Shown here: positions 11,439-22,400 of the stretch, one piece after another
Layout: the number at the start of each line of letters is the position of its first letter
How positions within the stretch are numbered: position 1 is the first letter of the stretch
Source of the DNA: Macrosoma leucophasiata
Taxonomy: Eukaryota > Arthropoda > Insecta > Lepidoptera > Hedylidae
Assembly (NCBI GenBank): GCA_036365455.1
Contig: JAWQUS010000009.1
Span: forward strand, 5,920,001 to 5,984,000
Reading direction: 5' to 3'
Length of the DNA: 64,000 nt
Notes under the pieces: generated by a model
Told to the model about the DNA's origin: nothing
What the model saw: the letters and a program-made list of their open reading frames with translations, nothing else
The model's database searches: none
Made by a program: the position numbers and the translations under genes

Positions 11439-14400
11439 CTACAAAAACATGTTATCGTGGAATCTTGGCGGAGGGAAATGGTCGGCGTCTGGTGGCGGGC
11501 GACGTCCCGGCATGGGGCCGACTCCGGGCGGTCCGAAAGGGTCAAAACGTGCACCTGGTGGCACCGCGCCTCTGTTGACAAGCACAATTTTTTTTTTATG
11601 TCATTACGTGGCAAACAAGCGTACAGTTCACATTTTAGCCTATAAACATCAACATAAAACAAGTAGTTCATTGAAATGTTAAATTTTTCAGGCTTTACCT
11701 TACGTTCTTCAGTGATCGTTAATTCTGTCTGTTGTTCTTTTATGTACCTACTAAGAAGATGACCCGCAACAATACATCATACCTACAGCGGCTACAGCGG
11801 CTGAACAACACTTAACAACGATATCTTTTAACGCCGCCTCTTGCAGAAATATGTTACAACAATGTTAAATCAGCAGTTATGGTGCAATAATTTGAGGAAC
11901 CTACCGCGGCAGGCCACCTGGAACGCCGAGTCCAGGGTTCTCAATATCTCGGCGAGGTGTGAAAGGGTTGAACAACATGCCGCCGCCGCCCGGCGCGAAT
12001 GGGTCTAGATCCGAACGGCCAATATTGGGCAGATTGGCCGGTGGCACTTCCCTGTTAAGAGAGAAAAAGTTTGTTTTTATATTCTTTTTTCGGAATAACA
12101 TGCGAGCGAAATATTTATAAGAAATATGGAAAGAAATATTTGACTTCAGGCGGGGCTTTAACCCGCGACCACTGAGTTCTCTTCTCTAGTCCAGCCAATC
12201 TTCCAACTGAGCTGTCGTAGTCCCCACCTGATTGTCGAATTTTTCCTTCACATTTATTGCATTGCCTCAGGGTAGCCGTAGCGACATCTATTGCTAACAA
12301 TGCAATGCAAAAAGAAAAAAAATAATAAAAATATATTGTAGTACTCCAACATGTAGAAAGTGGAAAGCTGGCTACATGACAATGCTGTCCAAACAGGGAA
12401 AGGATATAATTATTAGAAGCTGGCTTGTACTAGTTGTAAAAAAATACGAAACTCGCTCCTGCTCTCGTAACGCTACGCGATTGCTCCGTTGTGTAGTTGT
12501 GTGTGCATACGCACGAACTTATTGCCATAGAATACAGCTCCCGCTATCGTCTCCCGTCCCAATACCCGCCGCGCGCGATAATCTAAGTCTATTTCTTTCT
12601 TGCGACAGATTACGCCAGGGCGCGCCAAAGATCGCACCAAATGTGACAGATTACTGTATATTTCATTTTAAAGAAAAAGCATGTGTTAATGCGAAATAAT
12701 ATAAAACAAAGATTACTGTATGTACCTCGAAAATTACATAACAAAAAACAACAAAAAAATCTCTCCCAGCTCACGACGCTTCATCGCTTCTACGCACTAC
12801 TTGATTCTGTGTGCAGGTGGCTTAACGAGAAGTTTTGACAGTGCATAATTTTTTCTATAAAAAATTTATAACTTTTTGAAAAAAAAAATACTACTACTAC
12901 ACAAAATCCTTTATGGTATGTAAATTTAAATTCATACCACAAGTCCCTTGCGTCAGGGTTCACTGGCGGCTGTCTAGGTGGAATCCTCAATGGGTCATCT
13001 GATGGTCGCCTGTTGGAGTCATCTGTAATTTCATTTAAAGCACTTGAATGTTTCATCAAGAAATCTAAATATTGACTCTGTGAACTGACAGCAAATCTTA
13101 TCACAATTCTAATCAAGAACAATTAATGAGTTTTACTCTTCCAAATTCTTCCATCTCTTGACACTTACACACCATCATCCTGTAGTCGAAAATTGTTTGT
13201 GATAAAGTTGAAATTGGATGCAATTTTTAAGCTAAATCACATTTTATTAAACTCAGTTCTCAGAGTAAACTGTGAAATCCTAAAAATGAAAATTAAGTAT
13301 TATTTAAGGAATGTTTATTACAATACATACTGTCAGGAGTCTGGGTTTGCATACATGTAGTTGGCTTTTCAGTAACAGTGTCAATAAGATCTCGCTTGAT
13401 GTTGTAGATGAGATCTTTGTGTGTAGGCAGCATCTTGTCAATTGGTCCTGTCAACTCCTTAACTGTGTCATCTACTTTCAGTGCTATATTGGAAACGGCC
13501 AAATCCTCAGATCTCTGGAATGAAACGTACTTCACATTTAACATTTTTAGAATGTTTTGTTGACAGTTTACAAAAACTATAAAATTTATACTGATGTAGG
13601 GACTCAAGAGCGTAGGCACCACCGCATTACCTAATCTATCTGCACTGTAGCCAAATGCTAGTATTCAGCAATACCATGTCTGGGTTGGATGGTAATGTAT
13701 GGCCCTGTAATTACAATCACAAAGACAAAACAACTAACGTCTCAGTGGCGGCAATGCATCAGCATTTTTACCTTTGGTTTTTGTGTTAGTGTCTATAGGC
13801 TGCTGTCACCACTTAACATCAATGTGAACTGCATGCTTGTTTCCCACCCACATCACATAAAACAAACCAATTTTAGGTTTTTAAATATAATAGGTATTGG
13901 GAACTTTGGGCAACATGAAAATGAGAAAAAATCTGTTTTATTTAAAAAATCAAGATTATACTATTCAATTACAACTACAATAAAAAAGAACTATTGAAGA
14001 TATTATTCTGTAATCTACATAATACACAAACAGGTCCTAATGATATATTATCAAGTTTCTAATAGTTAAGAACAATTCTATAACATTCATCACCAATAAA
14101 AAAATATTTAAAAAACTGCATTACCATAACATTAACAATCAAATTGCCATCAGTGTTAAGACCATGCAATATGAATAACTTGTCTTCCAGAATATACCGG
14201 AGAGTATAATTGCCCTTATCATTCCAGCCTGTTGGAAGCAGCTCGCTCTTCTCTTCTTCTCCTGTTAGTGTACGCTGTGAAAACATAATTTATAGATCAT
14301 TGTATGATTTATAAACAGTAAATGTGAAAACAGAAAATCTCGTAATTTGGTTTGAAACTAACTTCATAATAATTATCATAATACACTATGAGGTAATGAT

Positions 14401-14572
14401 TACTTAAAATTAAACCGCAGTACTTTACCTCGTCACCAATACCTATACTCCGGAATCCTCGTTTAGTTAAGTTCCAATGAATAAAAGCAATAAGAATATC
14501 TGATTTTTGTTTAACATCTTTCTCTATAGTCCTGAACGTTAAATCCCAACCATAAAGAGCATCTGTAGACAT
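11439..14572 (-). CDS. PI31: Proteasome inhibitor/regulator PI31 (PSMF1 family), six exons
   Basis: PI31 binds the 20S proteasome and regulates its activity, assembly and transport; it also partners F-box proteins through its N-terminal FP domain. Exons: 14572-14429, 14274-14125, 13514-13331, 13064-12938, 12051-11905 and 11571-11439, all GT-AG, giving 294 residues. This suits the family. Exons 1-3 (residues 1-159) encode the FP domain with EKSELLPTGWN and DLAVSNIALKVDDTVKEL. Exons 4-6 encode the Pro-rich, proteasome-binding tail with DPLRIPPR, GRSDLDPF, a Gly run, GAVPPGARFDPFGP and DADHFPPP. The protein ends in NMFL, where the mammalian HbYX-type tail has Tyr. The start at 14572 is the ATG opening the conserved N-terminus. 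The exon 3/4 junction is the least certain: a second in-frame pair (donor GTATTG two bases beyond AGT AT, acceptor after GTCAG) would add a few residues. The gene is intact and divergent from the kinesin gene. Confidence 0.93.
12077..12310 (-). repeat. tRNA-like SINE-B, old copy in PI31 intron 4
   Basis: It is diverged from the other SINE-B copies but keeps their order: 'gaaatatggaaag', a degenerate tRNA-like head in inverted sense, 'ccttcacatttattgcattgcct', and 'gcgacatctattgc'. It sits in the intron between exons 4 and 5 in the same sense as the gene. The rest of this intron (12311-12937) holds nothing else recognised. Confidence 0.65.
13590..13865 (+). repeat. SINE-A copy in PI31 intron 2 (antisense to the gene)
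   Basis: A diverged member of the abundant SINE-A family. It keeps CGTAGGCACCACCGCATTAC near the 5' end, GTCTATAGGCTGC in the middle, and ATCAATGTGAACTGCATGCT before an A-rich end. It inserted into the intron between exons 2 and 3 without touching splice sites. Confidence 0.8.
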
Positions 14573-15170
14573 TTTGGAGTATAGCTAAGATTTGTGCCCG
14601 AGTATTGATATAATGCTGCTGAAGCAATGCTTCAATGAAAATAAAAATATTATTAATAAATTATTTATTTATTCTTGCTACCGGAAAGATGAGAAGACAT
14701 TTTGTTATGACAATTCGACAATTGCCAGAACTGTCAAAATTTGTAACATAAGAGAATGACATTTCGTGAGAATTGCAGCTTACGTTTCATCACATACTTT
14801 AATTTATCAAAAATACTATACAAAATTCGATATTAATTAATGTCTTAAGTCACTTGTTTACGCTGATCTTGTAGTAATGATTAACTGATAAATAGCTAAA
14901 TCACGTTATTTATTAATAGCTGAGTTAACTTATATTTTAATTTCCAAAATATCACTTCTAACATTACTGAAGAAGTAATGGAACGTATTTCTGGTGTTGC
15001 AACACAAAAAATATCTGCTAGTGCTGATATATATCAATCGGTTTCGATGACCGATATTTATTTCTTGTAAAAATTATAATTGTAGTAAAAGACCGGTAGA
15101 AGAGTAAAACGCCTAGTCATCAAGAATAATCTAACGAAATAATAAATTAAAATATTTTAATGAACTGCGA
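14573..15170. promoter_or_regulatory. PI31 upstream region
   Basis: The probable PI31 promoter and 5' UTR lie just above the start codon. An ETS-like CCGGAAG stands at 14681-14687. No TATA box is placed clearly. The rest is AT-rich and otherwise empty. Confidence 0.35.
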
Positions 15171-15280
15171 ATGCCACGTTGGCGTGGACACCCCGTCCTC
15201 ATCTGCCACATTTTGTCACGCTCGGCGAGACCCCTCCCTTGTATGCAAATATATTTTATGGACGGTCCCTTTAGGAAAAC
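15171..15280. repeat. Fragment of a 'GGGACCGTCCATAAA' inverted-repeat element
   Basis: ATGGACGGTCCCTTTA at 15257-15273 is the inverse of the GGGACCGTCCATAAA terminus seen in many insect MITEs. The adjacent GC-rich block with CACGCTCGGCGAGACCCC fits the same family. The other end is missing or diverged. Confidence 0.4.
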
Positions 15281-15484
15281 AACAATGTACTGAAAATTGG
15301 CTTTCAAAGGAATGGCCACAGATAATATATTTATATTTTCAAAATAATACGATCGCTGAGGCCTGTTTTAAACCATCTTCCAAAAACAATCAGTCTAAGA
15401 CATCACAGTGCATAATTAAATTGTTATGTAAATCAGTTGCCATCCATTTAATCAGCATTAAGCGGTTCATCCAGTAATTGGTGT

Positions 15485-15880
15485 CAATGGCGTAGCTAAC
15501 ACGGGTGGCACCCGGGGCGGAGGATCAAAAAATAGGAAATACTCGTCATTCTTTTGTATCTTATTTCTCTATTCTCCATCGTAGTGCTCCCTACTTGAGC
15601 AGATTCCCTGTCGCTGGCTCCCCTTGGTATTAGACATTCGAAAGTAAGTTTTGTATTGAGCTTTCACGTCTAAACAGCTCGAATTTTAATTTGAGGGGGT
15701 CAAAATTCTTTCTAATCGGCGTGCATGTATGAAGAGAATAATGAAAGTAGATGAGGTATGGAAGGTGTGTCAGGACCGGGATATCTGGCGCTCACACTCT
15801 GCCTACCCCGTTAGGGACTTATCGTGAAGATCCATATAAAGAGAGGGTGGCCCCGGCCGCCCACTATAACCACGCCACTG
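15485..15880. mobile_element. hAT-like MITE (CAGTGGCGTRG ends)
   Basis: The left end CAATGGCGTAGCTAACACGG and the right end, inverted, CAGTGGCGTGGTTATAGTGG are imperfect terminal repeats. Both are followed by a GGTGGC/CCGGGGC-rich block. Flanking octamers ATTGGTGT and GTTGGCGT match at 6 of 8 positions, as for an old 8-bp hAT target duplication. There is no transposase, so mobility would have depended on an autonomous relative. A LINE 3' fragment is embedded at 15727-15835. Confidence 0.6.
15727..15835 (+). pseudogene. LINE 3' end fragment, related to the copy at 54125-54375
   Basis: Plus-strand codons read MKRIMKVDEVWKVCQDRDIW and then a 'tctgcctaccccgttagg' tail. This is the same C-terminal block found on the minus strand at 54125-54375. 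It is embedded in the hAT-like MITE and is only a short fragment of a reverse-transcriptase ORF. Confidence 0.6.
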
Positions 15881-16302
15881 GTTGGCGTTTTCCTAAAGCA
15901 GGAATGTACTGCATACTGCATAATAATATAACCTTACGAATTGATGGTCACCGAGTTACATAATACACCTACTGCATAGAGTCGTTTCGGAAGCAAACAC
16001 GTTTTTGTGTTATATGCTTGCAGTTATCTTCTACTACAATACGCTAGTTAGAGACGTTGCTTTTTGGTTTTAGTCCTGATGTATTTATTATCTATGCGTT
16101 AATCGTTCATAGGGGAACGTTGAAACTATCGTTACTTTAATGAAAACGTATATACACTGACTACTATCTACTGCTATCTTTTTTTGCTCGCACTGTATAA
16201 TATTATATATGTACATATTTTTTTGGTTTTCTATCGGTTTTTGAATCATTAAAGCATTGCCAGTTTTGAAGCGGCAAACACTATTTGTAGCGTAAAAACA
16301 AC

Positions 16303-16335
16303 ATGGCGGGCAGTGTCATTTCGGGATCGTCGTGA
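16303..16335 (+). promoter_or_regulatory. Upstream ORF candidate ahead of the kinesin start
   Basis: ATGGCGGG begins a 10-codon ORF ending at TGA (16333-16335), 121 bp before the kinesin ATG. The surrounding 16250-16456 is the likely 5' UTR. If transcription begins upstream of it, this short frame and another ATG near 16350 could limit translation of the main ORF. The transcription start is not defined by the sequence. Confidence 0.35.
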
Positions 16336-16456
16336 ACATAACGTGAAATATGAATTTTGTAGTTTTAGAATATGGGTGAATATGTGCAATAATTTATTAA
16401 ACATTGTTGTGGAAAGTGTTGTGTTTTGATTATATCAGTGTAATTTAAGTGTGAAA

Positions 16457-19400
16457 ATGGCCTCGGATAAAATCAAAGTTGCTGTTCGGGTTCGACCCTT
16501 TAGCAGGCGAGGTAAGCTGGTTTCGTATTGCCGATACATAAATAAAGAAATTTGCAATCTCACAAGCGACTACGTAGACTCGATTTTATCTGCGTGTCGA
16601 ATATATTTGAGATAAAAACTGATTATGTCGTCTCCTTAGTTTAGTAAAGGTAAAATTACAGTTCATTTACTCTGTACTCTGTTCTTTAATATTGGTATTC
16701 AAATTTCATTTATTCCGTTCTGTACAATAATACAATATTATTTTATTTTTCTGTTCATTGCCTTGAAATTATTGATAGTAACACTATTTCGTGATAAAAA
16801 ATGCTTTCTTCAGCCGTTTTCTTTAGGTATTGTATTGTAAAAATTAACAATGTTATTGGCATGCAGATTTTTTCCTCTAGCAGTAATATAAAAGAAGTGC
16901 TGCATGTTCAAAGTGGATCTAGTCTTGGTTGAAAGGTATCTGTTGTAATTTGAAGTACTTAATCGCTTATATTGAACACAATTTTCTTGCTTATTTGCTA
17001 TTTTACCTATTTATCATCGTCATAGCCTGAATATAATAAAACTAAAACTTTTTGATGTTTGATTATAAACCCTCTTTCAGGTTACTTTTTTTTGCCATTG
17101 CAAATTTTAATCGGACTCAATCATTTTTAACACTTCTCTCGTAATTTCTCCACAGCTCAATGGAGCATGCACTGTATTAACAAAGGATGATGGCAAGATT
17201 TGTACAGAAAAAATGAAAAAGAGGTACACAGTAAAACAGCATGGAAATATTATCCAGTCAACCTAAACAACATTTCCTGATACTTCAAATATATTTTACT
17301 CTCTGGAATAAAAAGTTTGAAATTGAACTTAAGTATGCTTCTACTGCTGTTAGGAAAGACGATTTTTATTCCGGTGAATTAAAAGTAATTTACGTACCAG
17401 AAAATGATCTTTAGGTTCCTTAGATAATATTTCTTATCTGTTTTACCTTGTACCTTTTCTACCTTTTTTTGTACAAATCAATGTATGAAACTTGCCATGA
17501 TTCTTTGTCTGCCGCTAATGACTTACATTCAAGCCATCGTTCATCTTCAGCCCCAGACATGCTATTTGGGACCTAGAAAGACTAGACTTGCTATATAATA
17601 TTGAAATGTCTTGACTTTTATAGCTTACATTATCTGAATTAGTTAGCATTGTTGGTATTATTGCAGCTCATGAATATTAACAAATGGCCTAAACAAATAA
17701 AGATCTCTGAAGCATAAGGCTTATGTAAGACCGGCCTAACCATATTATTATGGGTCTCAGGTGCGATTCTTATGTTTGATCTTCTTTTACATTATAATTA
17801 AAATAATATGATTAAATTGTTAAGTATCTTTTTAAAATATTTGAATTCTTCCAGACAAGGCCACCTATACCTACAGCTGACCTATGGCTGACTAGTCTTT
17901 TGTCTTTACATATTTAATTTTTTAATGTTGTGAGAGTGGCATACAAGTATATTGTAGCCTAAATACACATAAAAACTGGGGATTACAATAAAGATGAGTT
18001 GCTACTTCTGAGGTCTAAGCTGGTATAAACTCTGGTGAAAATTACCTATAGGGTCATTAAATTTTTAGAAATTTAGATATATTTCCACCCGACAACAAGA
18101 TAGCACTGGACACTACCATTTAATGGCAACTAGATTAGGTAATGCAACAGTGCTTAAGCCCTCGAGCACCGTCACTGAGGTAGTTACCTACAGTAAAATT
18201 AAAATAATATTGGGGTTAGTTTTTTTTTAACTAAATGGCTTTTGTACTATTTATTTTTTGCAATAACACATGCAAGTAAACATGAGAAATTAAAGAAAAA
18301 TGGAAAGAAAAATTTGATTTCATTAATTGTGGCTTTTAATTAGAATGATTATATTTATTAATTATTCTATGATAACTTAATTTCATGATAGTATAATAGC
18401 AGACTCACCTTCATTACTTGTAAGAAATGAAGAAGAAAGGAACAAAAATTACCTACAATATGGCAAATTTGGAGTACCAAATTAAGTCATAAGTGCCTAC
18501 AAATTTCACAAATAGGTGAAAATCGTTTTTATATTATTTCGCATTAACACACATGCTTGTGAAATATATTTTATTTAAAGAAAAATGGAAAGAAAAATTT
18601 GACTACAGGCGAGACTCGAACTCGCGGGCTACTGGGAATCTAGTCCAGCCGCTCTTCCAATTGAGCTACTGAAGTCCTGCCCGATTTGCCAAATCTTTCC
18701 TTCACATTTATTGCATTGCTTTGTGGTAGCAGCAGCGCCATCTATTGCCAACTATGCTAGTTAGGCAACCGATATAATAGACTTTGCAGTTTATTGAATA
18801 TCGTAAAGAAGCCGCTTTTACCCTTAATAATTGTTTTTATATTATTTCGCATTAACACATGCTTGTGAAATATATTTTATTTAAAGAAAAATGGCAAGAA
18901 AAAGTTGACTTCAGGCGAGACTCGAACTCGCGGCCTACTGGGAATCTAGTCCATTCGCTCTTCCAATTGAGCTACTGAAGTCCTGCCCGATTTGTCAAAT
19001 CTTTCCTTCACATTTATTGCATTGCTTTGTGGTAGCAGCAGCGCCATCTATTGCCAACTATGCTAGTTAGGCAACCGATATAATAGACTTTGCAGTTTAT
19101 TGAATATCGTAAAGAAGTCGCTTTTACCCTTAATAATTGTTTTTATATTATTTCGTGAAAAATCGGCGCTGGTGCTACCACAAAGCAATGCAATAAATGT
19201 GAAGGAAAGATTTGACAAATCGGGCAGGACTTCAGTAGCTCAATTGGAAGAGCGGCTGGACTAGATTCCCATAGGCCGCGAGTTCGAGTCTCGCCTGAAG
19301 TCAAATTTTTCTTTCCATTTTTCTTTAAATAAAGTAGGTGAAAATCTACAACTTTAGGCACATTACCAAACGCCGAAGGTGGCACTGCGAAACTTTTGAA

Positions 19401-22400
19401 AAATGGAAAAGTCCTAAAAATCCAATCCCCGCAATTAGGTACTCGAGATCGCACCCAGGTCTCCAGCATAGAAGTATTGGCTTACTAAGTACCACAAGGC
19501 TACTTAGAAACTTGATATAAGCGCACGCTAAAGTTCAATGAAAAGTAAAAACTAATGTTGTGCTGTGCTTTAATTTCGTCATTTAAACCGCATTTTTTAA
19601 TTGGTATAAAATAATAAATACCTACTTAGTGTAAATGTAGTAAGTACATATTGTACTTACTACATCAACCCAGTCAAAAGTTGTTATTATTTATCATATT
19701 CATACCTACACAAGTAAACAGCATCGATTGATCGGCACCTAACGAAGCTCGTTTTACAGAGAGAAATTTCAGAACCCCGTGTAGGCGTGCGGCCCACGTT
19801 TGCAAGTGAAACTGTTACCAATTTTAATCTCTACATCCATTGGTTAATCTGAATACGTCTAGCTTAACCGCAAATTTCGTTTCATTCCAGTTAGTAACCG
19901 TCTCCCTTTTTCAAAGGTGGCGTTTCGATAAATCCTGAAACATGTACTTTCAAATGTGGCGTTTCGATAAATCCTGAAACATGTACTTAATTTTAATTAA
20001 TTTAATTCCTGAGGGCTGAGGCTTTATTCTTTTGGAGGGAGAAGAATTCCGACAAGCCTTTTAATAGTGGTTGCTTACGTGAGTAATGTATATTATAGTA
20101 ATGGATATGGTATAGTCCAAATTTCATGATGGTTTACATACTTGGAGATCGTAAATAAGTCGAGGGCGCCCATGGTCCCCATCACGCCCAACCAACACGA
20201 GACAAATGAGAAGAAAAATTCTCACTAGTTCGACGGTCGAACTAATGAATCGAACTAAGGGGAATAAACTCGAGTCACCACCCAAACCCGCTTGTCAGAG
20301 CGGCCGCGAATATATTTCTTTTGATCGCACCAAAAGTAGACGTCCAAGGCAAGTCCTAAACAATCCCGACGATGAGACCACTTCGACCATCGCCACGATG
20401 AATGATTACATACAACACTCGAAGAACGCGCCACCGCGTTCCGCGCCCGCGATTTACGTGATTTGCTTATCAGTTACTGTTGTCACTGACCGACTTTCCC
20501 CAACAACGTCGTCGTTTTTGTTCAAAAGTGAAGCTGCCGTTGCCTCTGTCTAAATAAAACCTGTATGGCCCTTCATGTCATAACTTAAACGCATGTATTG
20601 TTCCGAAGTGGTAAGCAGAAGTGGTATTTATACACGCATTCGTACACAACCATTCACCCACGATTCGCCAGTTGTTATTTCGAAACCCATGCCACTGATA
20701 GGGAATTCAGGGTTACGTCCTGAGAGTTCTTTCTATTATTGTAAATATTTATGTTGTCTCTCATTTCGCCTACACCTAGATTTACAGGTTGTAGGCTGCT
20801 GCAGATCAATTTTTGATAAAAGCCGAATCTATAAACATTCCACGTGATGCTCTATTTTGTTTTGCTGTGCATTGAAAATTGAGTTCAAAGAGCAATCCAC
20901 GTCTGAAATTAAACGTCTAGCTGAATATAGATCTGATTCTGCTTATGCTATAGGTATGTTTCTTTTTTATATCTGTACTATGCTAGCCGAACCGGATTTG
21001 ACTGAGATTCGCAACGACCGACCGCGCACTGAGTCATCATGCCTATAAGACTGCCTTAAATGCCCATTGAAACCATTGCAAAAACTCGTGTGATATAGTT
21101 TTAATAACAATAACTATATCACGTAAGTGTTTGTTTAATCGTGTACCGGGCGCCGACCTTATGTAATGTGTCTGTTGATTTATTAATTCTGCGCACTTAC
21201 TATGTTTATAATGGGAATTTAGTACATTCAGAAAGTCTTCGTCACATTGACTTAGTTTGATGTCTGGTTGATTTATAGTTAATTTACTCATGAAATTAGT
21301 GTTCCATTTGTATTGTGTATTTACTGTAACCAATCGCGCTAGTTCACGGACTACAGCACCCAAATATAAAAATCTTTGATTAATCTCTAATCGAATGTAT
21401 AAGTCGCTGTTGATAATTGGCAGACGTCGCTGCCTGAACTATTAGTGTCTTTGTCGTGGCAATGGAATATCACTAGGTTTTGGCGGGAACCTTGAAAGAG
21501 ACGTGTGGTGCTCTTATTTTATTTCATTTTCTTAGTATATTTTAAAGTTATATTTAATAAAATTGGTGGCATTTTGTTTGATTATAGGTTACAGTTTATT
21601 TTAGTGTTATTACAGTGCCCGTGTATAGTGAAATAGAATAACAGTGCGAAAACACGACCTTTCAGGTTGCCTCCAAAACTTCATTGTAAATGTTCTGGTA
21701 AAGTAGCCATCGCTTTATTCGAATAACTCGATTGTAACTCACTTGACTGACATATTATATTATACTACCTTTACTACTATATTATACTAACTTTTACGCT
21801 GCTTAAATAAATATGAAATATCGTTTTACTTGACACTGGCAATATGCGTAATAGCGATGCAATAATAACAAAAAAAAAATATCACTAAATAAGGTCATAT
21901 TCAACTTTTCTATAATAACGAAACCATACATGTTCACCTAACCGTAACATAATGGTGAGTACTATGTGCATGTACGACTTGCATTTCAACAGATGAGGTA
22001 ATCCTATGGGTAATCTATGCTGTCGAGCAGAAAATCTTCGTGCTTTATTGGTATTTTAGTGATTTGTTAAAGAAAAATGTTTGTTCAGAGCTATATTAAC
22101 TAGTCTTTCTATGTAGTAAAAACCGGTCAAGTGCGTGTCGGGCCACGCGCAGTGTGGGGTTCCGTAGTTTTTAGGTTTAATTAATTTTAAAAAAATAGGT
22201 ATATTATATATATATATATATATATATATTCTATGGAGTTGTTCTAAAATTTCGAGTATTAGGTACATTTGGTCGACTGTTACTCGCAAACTTGTAAAGG
22301 CAACTTAGGTGTGATAGTTTTCGCTTTAATTTCGTTATATGGAGCTACTATTGCCGTAATATTTGAATTTCTAACAACAACCGTTTGGGTAGTAGAGGGG

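Noticed and set aside
18600..18680. Functional tRNA gene
   Set aside because: The cloverleaf is nearly complete, but the same fold with its flanks recurs at seven or more places with target duplications, so it is the head of a SINE. The anticodon stem is also mismatched.
20206..20553. 115-residue plus-strand ORF in kinesin intron 1
   Set aside because: Less AT-rich than its surroundings, but no family features, no repeat of the frame elsewhere and no splice signals that fit the kinesin phase.
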